Assembly: GCA_937888905.1 (NCBI GenBank)
Contig: CALATA010000011.1
Coordinates: forward strand, 1-64,000
Direction of reading: 5' to 3'
From: Terrimonas sp937888905
Lineage (GTDB): Bacteria > Bacteroidota > Bacteroidia > Chitinophagales > Chitinophagaceae
Length of the DNA stretch: 64,000 bases
The notes beneath the pieces are model-generated. The model did not search any database and was not told the origin of the DNA. It was given only the letters and a program-made list of their open reading frames with translations. Below, one piece after another: positions 60,273-64,000 of this stretch. Position numbers and translations under genes: made by a program. How positions within the stretch are numbered: position 1 is the stretch's first letter; every line of letters begins with the position of its first letter.

Positions 60273-61841
60273 ATGGATCTATCGAACGTCAATAAAGACC
60301 GCAAGCAGCAAAAGAGACGGCCATCGGTCGATCTCAGCACAATGGTATATGGCAAAATACCACCGCAGGCCAAAGACCTCGAGGAGGCCGTGCTTGGTGC
60401 AGTAATGCTGGAAAAAAACGCCTTTGACGTTGTTATCGAAATCCTGAAAGCAGAATGTTTTTACGTCGAAGCCCATCAGCGGATTTTCAAAGCCATGCAG
60501 AGCCTGGCCAACAAAAGCCAGCCCATCGATATCCTCACCGTGGCAGAAGAACTCCGCAGCCGTAGCGAACTTGATGTGGTAGGCGGTGCTTACTACGTAA
60601 CCAAGCTGACCAACTCGGTTGTTTCTGCTGCCCACATCGAAGCGCATGCACGCATCATTCTTCAGAAGTTCATTCAACGCGAACTGATCCGCATCAGCGG
60701 TGAAATCATCGGAGACGCTTATGAAGATTCAACAGATGTTTTCGATCTGCTCGACGATGCAGAAAGCAAACTCTTCGAGATCACCAACAATCACCTTCGC
60801 AAAAACTTCGAGACCATCGACTCGGTGTTGGTTAAAACCATTCAGCGGATCGAAGATCTCCGGCATAAGAACGAAGACGTAACCGGCGTCCCCAGTGGTT
60901 TCTCCGGTCTTGATAAAGTAACCTACGGCTGGCAGAATACCGACCTTATCATCCTGGCAGCACGTCCTGCGGTTGGTAAAACAGCCTTCGCGCTGAACCT
61001 GGCGCGTAATGCCGTGATGCATCCGACCAAGCCTTCACCGGTCGCTTTCTTCTCGCTGGAGATGAGCGCCAGTCAACTGGTACAACGGGTGCTTTCTGCC
61101 GAAAGTGAAATATGGCTGGAAAAAATCGCACGGGGTAAACTGGAAGAGCATGAGATGAAACAGCTCTATGCCCGCGGCATCCAACGCCTCGCACAAGCTC
61201 CTCTTTTTATCGACGATACACCCGCTCTCAACATTTTTGAACTGCGTGCCAAATGCCGCCGTCTCAAAAACAAGAACAATATCGGCATGGTCATCATCGA
61301 CTACCTGCAGTTGATGAGCGGCGCCAGCGAAGGAAAGAACACCAACCGTGAACAGGAGATCAGTAATATTTCCCGTAACCTGAAAGGCCTCGCGAAAGAA
61401 TTGCAGATTCCTATCATCGCTCTCTCCCAGTTGAGCCGTGCTGTAGAACAACGTGGATCGAAAGAAGGCAGCCGCGTACCCCAATTGAGTGACCTCCGTG
61501 AATCAGGTGCCATCGAACAGGATGCGGACATGGTTATGTTCCTTTACCGCCCTGAATATTATGATATCAATCAAAGCGCCGACGGTGAAAACATCAAAGG
61601 TCTTACCGAAGTAAAAATCGCCAAACACCGTAACGGTTCGCTGGAAACAGTCAAACTCAAAGCGCTCCTGCATATCCAGAAGTTCACCATGTGGGACGAC
61701 GATCCTTACAGCACAATGGGCTTACCCGCCGGCGAATGGAAACCCGTAGATACCGGCGAAGGCGATGGAGCAAGACTTTCCATCCAGGTCAGCAGCAAGA
61801 TGAACAAGATGCCCGACGATGAAGGCGAGGACTTCTTTTAA
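60273..61841 (+). CDS. dnaB: Replicative DNA helicase DnaB
   Basis: 522 residues. The N-terminal domain has PQAKDLEEAVLGAVMLEKNA. The RecA-like domain has Walker A (ILAARPAVGKTAFALNLARN), Walker B (IGMVIIDYLQLMSG), the QLSRAVEQRGSKEGSRVPQL motif and DLRESGAIEQDADMVMFLYR. There is no intein. DnaB unwinds the fork ahead of the replisome. The start at 60273 is chosen because the domain begins there; a longer frame from 60228 is unsupported. Confidence 0.97.
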   Translation: MDLSNVNKDRKQQKRRPSVDLSTMVYGKIPPQAKDLEEAVLGAVMLEKNAFDVVIEILKAECFYVEAHQRIFKAMQSLANKSQPIDILTVAEELRSRSELDVVGGAYYVTKLTNSVVSAAHIEAHARIILQKFIQRELIRISGEIIGDAYEDSTDVFDLLDDAESKLFEITNNHLRKNFETIDSVLVKTIQRIEDLRHKNEDVTGVPSGFSGLDKVTYGWQNTDLIILAARPAVGKTAFALNLARNAVMHPTKPSPVAFFSLEMSASQLVQRVLSAESEIWLEKIARGKLEEHEMKQLYARGIQRLAQAPLFIDDTPALNIFELRAKCRRLKNKNNIGMVIIDYLQLMSGASEGKNTNREQEISNISRNLKGLAKELQIPIIALSQLSRAVEQRGSKEGSRVPQLSDLRESGAIEQDADMVMFLYRPEYYDINQSADGENIKGLTEVKIAKHRNGSLETVKLKALLHIQKFTMWDDDPYSTMGLPAGEWKPVDTGEGDGARLSIQVSSKMNKMPDDEGEDFF

Positions 61842-61933
61842 GGTTGAGGGTTTAGGGTGTACGGTGAAACAGCCGTTGTAAGCAGTAAGTTTTTTCCTTT
61901 TTTTGAATTTTGAATTTTTACTTTTGAATTCAA
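61842..61933. repeat. Short-repeat intergenic segment
   Basis: Contains GTTTAGGGTGTACGGTGAAA, a T-rich run and TTTTGAATTTTGAATTTT, the same block as at 12.7 and 38.1 kb. Confidence 0.5.
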
Positions 61934-62635
61934 ATGTCCCAACTCCCCTTCTTCTATATTCCCGATGATGTTTCCGCTCAGGAGATCACACTGGGAGAAG
62001 ATACCAGCCGCCATGTCATTCAGGTATTGCGTATGAAAACCGGAGAGCAACTCAACCTCACCGATGGCAAAGGACAACTGATCACCGCTTCCATTACATT
62101 CGACCATAAAAAACACTGCAAGGTGGTGGTGGTAAACCGCAGCAACGAGCCGGAAGTACAGCCCCGCACATCGATCGCCATTTCCCTGTTGAAAAATCCC
62201 TCCCGCTTTGAATGGTTCCTTGAAAAAGCCACAGAAATCGGCGTAAGAGAAATTATTCCCCTGCTCACTTCACGTACGGAAAAAGAGAAGTTCCGGGCCG
62301 ACCGTATGCAGACCATCTGTATCAGTGCCATGTTGCAATCGAGACAATGCTGGCTGCCGGTATTGCATCAACCGTCGTCTCTCGACCAGGTAATACACGA
62401 GGCTTCACAACCCTTGAAATTTATTGCGCATTGCGAAGCCCGGCCACGCGCGCCCTTGTGGCAGCAGGACCGTTCGCAGGATATGTTGCTGCTGATTGGC
62501 CCCGAAGGTGATTTTACCACAGCAGAAATCGACCACGCACTTGACGCAGGTTTTATACCCGTTACGCTGGGTAATACGCGGCTCAGAACAGAAACCGCAG
62601 GTATTTCCGGCGCATTGCAATTATCGTTGCGATAA
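61934..62635 (+). CDS. rsmE: 16S rRNA (uracil1498-N3)-methyltransferase
   Basis: 233 residues of the SPOUT class. The N-terminal PUA-like part has RHVIQVLRMKTGEQLNLTDG. The knotted catalytic domain has ISLLKNPSRFEWFLEKATEI, EIIPLLTSRTE and the SAM-binding loop LLLIGPEGDFTTAEIDHALD, ending with TLGNTRLRTETAGISGALQL. RsmE methylates U1498 in the decoding region. Confidence 0.96.
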   Translation: MSQLPFFYIPDDVSAQEITLGEDTSRHVIQVLRMKTGEQLNLTDGKGQLITASITFDHKKHCKVVVVNRSNEPEVQPRTSIAISLLKNPSRFEWFLEKATEIGVREIIPLLTSRTEKEKFRADRMQTICISAMLQSRQCWLPVLHQPSSLDQVIHEASQPLKFIAHCEARPRAPLWQQDRSQDMLLLIGPEGDFTTAEIDHALDAGFIPVTLGNTRLRTETAGISGALQLSLR

Positions 62636-62750
62636 TTGTCGCCCACGGCCCTCAGATTGTCGTAAACACACCCCTTCCGTCATCCGCCAGGCAAGTAAAT
62701 TTGAATCACCAATCAACGGTTTGCCACTTAAGGTTGTCAGCCTTTCAGCC

Positions 62751-62957
62751 ATGGTAGAGATTTTTAAAACAAATATTGAAAAGGAGCAGGTGCCCGTCGT
62801 TGTAACGCGCCTGCATCAGCAGTTCCCTCACTGGCGTGCCAATGTGGACCTTCATGATTGCGATAAAGTATTACGTGTGGAAGGAGAAGGCGTATGTCCC
62901 GAAAAGGTGATGCAATTGGTGCACGATGCGGGGCACCTGTGCCAGGTGATCGAGTAA
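62751..62957 (+). CDS. Small HMA-like protein, 68 residues
   Basis: A short protein (MVEIFKTNIEKEQVPVVVTR to the C-terminal AGHLCQVIE) with the beta-alpha-beta-beta-alpha-beta rhythm of heavy-metal-associated domains, but without the CxxC motif. It may be a ferredoxin-like small regulator or binding protein. It precedes a VOC gene by 30 nt. ATG 62751 is chosen; a longer frame overlapping rsmE is unsupported. Confidence 0.65.
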   Translation: MVEIFKTNIEKEQVPVVVTRLHQQFPHWRANVDLHDCDKVLRVEGEGVCPEKVMQLVHDAGHLCQVIE

Positions 62958-62987
62958 AAATCATTTTCAACATAAAAATCTCTGTTT

Positions 62988-63413
62988 ATGATCTCCCTTA
63001 ACCCTTACCTGAATTTTCCAGGTACTTCTGAAGAAGCTTTTAATTTTTACAAATCTGTATTCGGCGGTGAATTCCGTGCGATCATGCGTTTTAGCGATAC
63101 GCCTGACGGCGAGAAAATGCCGGCTGAGCTGCGCCATAAGATCATGCACATTTCCCTTCCGATCGGTAACAATGTGATCATGGCTACGGATGCCTTCGAA
63201 TCATTGGGACATAAATTGGTGGAAGGTAACAACAGTTATATCTCCATCTCTCCTGACAGCCTGGAGGAAACCCGCCGTCTGTTTGAGGCGCTTTCTGAAG
63301 GAGGTCAGGTGGAAATGGCTTTGGAAAAAATGTTCTGGGGTGCCTGGTTTGCATCGTTCAAAGATAAGTTTGGTACCCGGTGGATGCTGGACTTTAGTGA
63401 GCAACAAGGATAA
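62988..63413 (+). CDS. VOC superfamily (PhnB-like) protein
   Basis: 141 residues starting MISLNPYLNFPGTSEEAFNF, the PhnB-like signature (xPYLxFxGxxxEAxxFY). It then has YKSVFGGEFRAIMRFSDTP, IMHISLPIGNNVIMATDAFE and the closing MFWGAWFASFKDKFG then RWMLDF. Substrate unknown. A hairpin 50 nt downstream may end the transcript. Confidence 0.92.
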   Translation: MISLNPYLNFPGTSEEAFNFYKSVFGGEFRAIMRFSDTPDGEKMPAELRHKIMHISLPIGNNVIMATDAFESLGHKLVEGNNSYISISPDSLEETRRLFEALSEGGQVEMALEKMFWGAWFASFKDKFGTRWMLDFSEQQG

Positions 63414-63462
63414 ATAAGGGAAACCACTTTCTATTATACTACTGTTAATCAGTAATTTAGCA

Positions 63463-63508
63463 TAAACCCCGCGTGATTTACGACAAGTTCCGTAAAATCC
63501 GCGGGGTT
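63463..63508 (+). terminator. Hairpin, probable terminator
   Basis: AAACCCCGCG (63463-63472) pairs with CGCGGGGTTT (63499-63508), and inner TTTACG/CGTAAA pairs too. There is only a short T run, so it is a probable rather than a strong terminator. Confidence 0.6.
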
Positions 63509-63534
63509 TAAAATTCAGGGGTATTCCGCTTGTG

Positions 63535-63560
63535 TGCGCATTTCAAATCCCCTAGATTTG
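63535..63560 (+). promoter_or_regulatory. Possible promoter in the last intergenic region
   Basis: TAGATTTG at 63553-63560 matches TAnnTTTG; a TTG precedes it by about 20 nt. The transcript could serve the gene that begins at 63940, since no other good coding frame lies between. Confidence 0.4.
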
Positions 63561-63678
63561 TAGCGGAATGAATGAAAAGGGGCTAATTTTCAAACACTCC
63601 GATCAGATATCTGCTCTATCCGGGTTGGCCCGCCCGGTGCCTGCACCTCTTTTTACCGCAGGCTTTTCCACACATGTG

Positions 63679-63812
63679 CATAAGTATTTACCATTAATCG
63701 TAAATTTTACGAGTAGGATTACGTTTTTATCGACCGTATTTTTACTAATTTTACTTGGTACATTTACCACAATTTAAAAAGTAAGTTTACCAGGTAAATT
63801 CGCTGAAAGCCT
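63679..63812 (+). promoter_or_regulatory. Cluster of TTTAC/GTAAA motifs, including two perfect palindromes
   Basis: Two perfect palindromes, TCGTAAATTTTACGA (63698-63712) and TTTACCAGGTAAA (63786-63798), and several further TTTAC or GTAAA pieces lie within about 130 nt. The region could be a repressor or activator binding area for the gene that starts at 63940. Confidence 0.35.
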
Positions 63813-63939
63813 TTACTGTACTGGATTACATCGGATTATAAGAGTATTCTACCTGCACAATGACCGTTGAAACACCCCTGTAATCAGGGCATTTTTGCAT
63901 CAGAAAAGATTTTTGAACCGTCTAAACTCGTTAATTGGT

Positions 63940-64000
63940 ATGAAAAAGATCGACACCATCAGCCGCAAAATCATCTGGGAAAATGCAGAAGACGGCCTTT
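63940..64000 (+). CDS. Start of a gene cut by the right edge
   Basis: An ATG followed by 20 open codons (KKIDTISRKIIWENAEDGLF-like) to the end of the window. Too short to assign. The dense TTTAC palindromes upstream suggest a regulated gene. Confidence 0.45.
   Translation, partial: MKKIDTISRKIIWENAEDGL

Noticed and set aside
63568..63777. 69-residue plus-strand frame in the last gap
   Set aside because: Low-complexity, no recognisable domain, overlaps the motif-rich regulatory region.

Overview
The window looks like a chromosomal segment from a Bacteroidota bacterium, most likely family Chitinophagaceae. The reasons are PorP/SprF and gliding-motility-type surface proteins of the type IX secretion world, a Bacteroidota-specific (subtype iii) type VI secretion system, two adjacent clpP genes before clpX, a mitochondrial-like citrate synthase, tRNAs without an encoded CCA, and promoter-like boxes of the Bacteroidota form TAnnTTTG just upstream of tRNA and housekeeping genes. 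No rRNA, CRISPR array, prophage or intact insertion sequence was seen.

Layout. 1-7.8 kb (minus strand): two paralogous secreted surface proteins (one cut by the window edge) flank the (p)ppGpp synthetase/hydrolase gene; a PorP/SprF partner lies directly downstream of the second. 8-12.9 kb (plus strand): tRNA-Leu, trigger factor, two ClpP paralogues, ClpX and two tiny genes, one a 42-residue lipoprotein. 13-13.8 kb: tRNA-Ala followed by three tandem decayed tRNA-tail copies, with a GIY-YIG endonuclease gene lodged between the last two; this is the most unusual structure in the window. 13.9-16.4 kb: two secreted proteins.

16.6-38.1 kb: the type VI secretion locus. Reading on the minus strand the order is tssE, tssF, tssG, tssN, tssK, tssO, then (after an opposite-strand NlpC/P60 lipoprotein) a PKD protein (TssP-like), tssB, tssC, two hcp/tssD genes, a zinc-phospholipase-like protein, vgrG, a TPR-like protein, a small lipoprotein, a 1400-residue PAAR-like/Rhs toxin ending in an AHH nuclease, and an Imm11-type immunity protein. 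A Tle-like lipase is transcribed divergently from tssE. Baseplate, sheath, tube, spike and several likely cargoes are present; the ATPase TssH and the envelope proteins TssQ and TssR are not seen here.

38.1-48.3 kb: a small membrane-protein cluster (holin-X, YtxH), citrate synthase, a bestrophin-like channel, a universal stress protein, an OmpR-type two-component pair, a MITE-like inverted-repeat element, an AAA ATPase, SurE and an XRE/S24 regulator. 48.7-51.6 kb: an orphan 7-TM protein with a LuxR-type response regulator, an AraC regulator and a VOC protein. 51.7-64 kb: mostly housekeeping genes (thiolase, pyrD, TerC, YbaK, patatin, dnaB, rsmE) mixed with unrecognised small genes, ending in a start cut by the right edge.

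Many intergenic gaps carry short heptamer-like tandem repeats (units such as GTGAATA and CTTACTA) and TTGAATTTTGAATTTT blocks, apparently a dispersed family in this genome.
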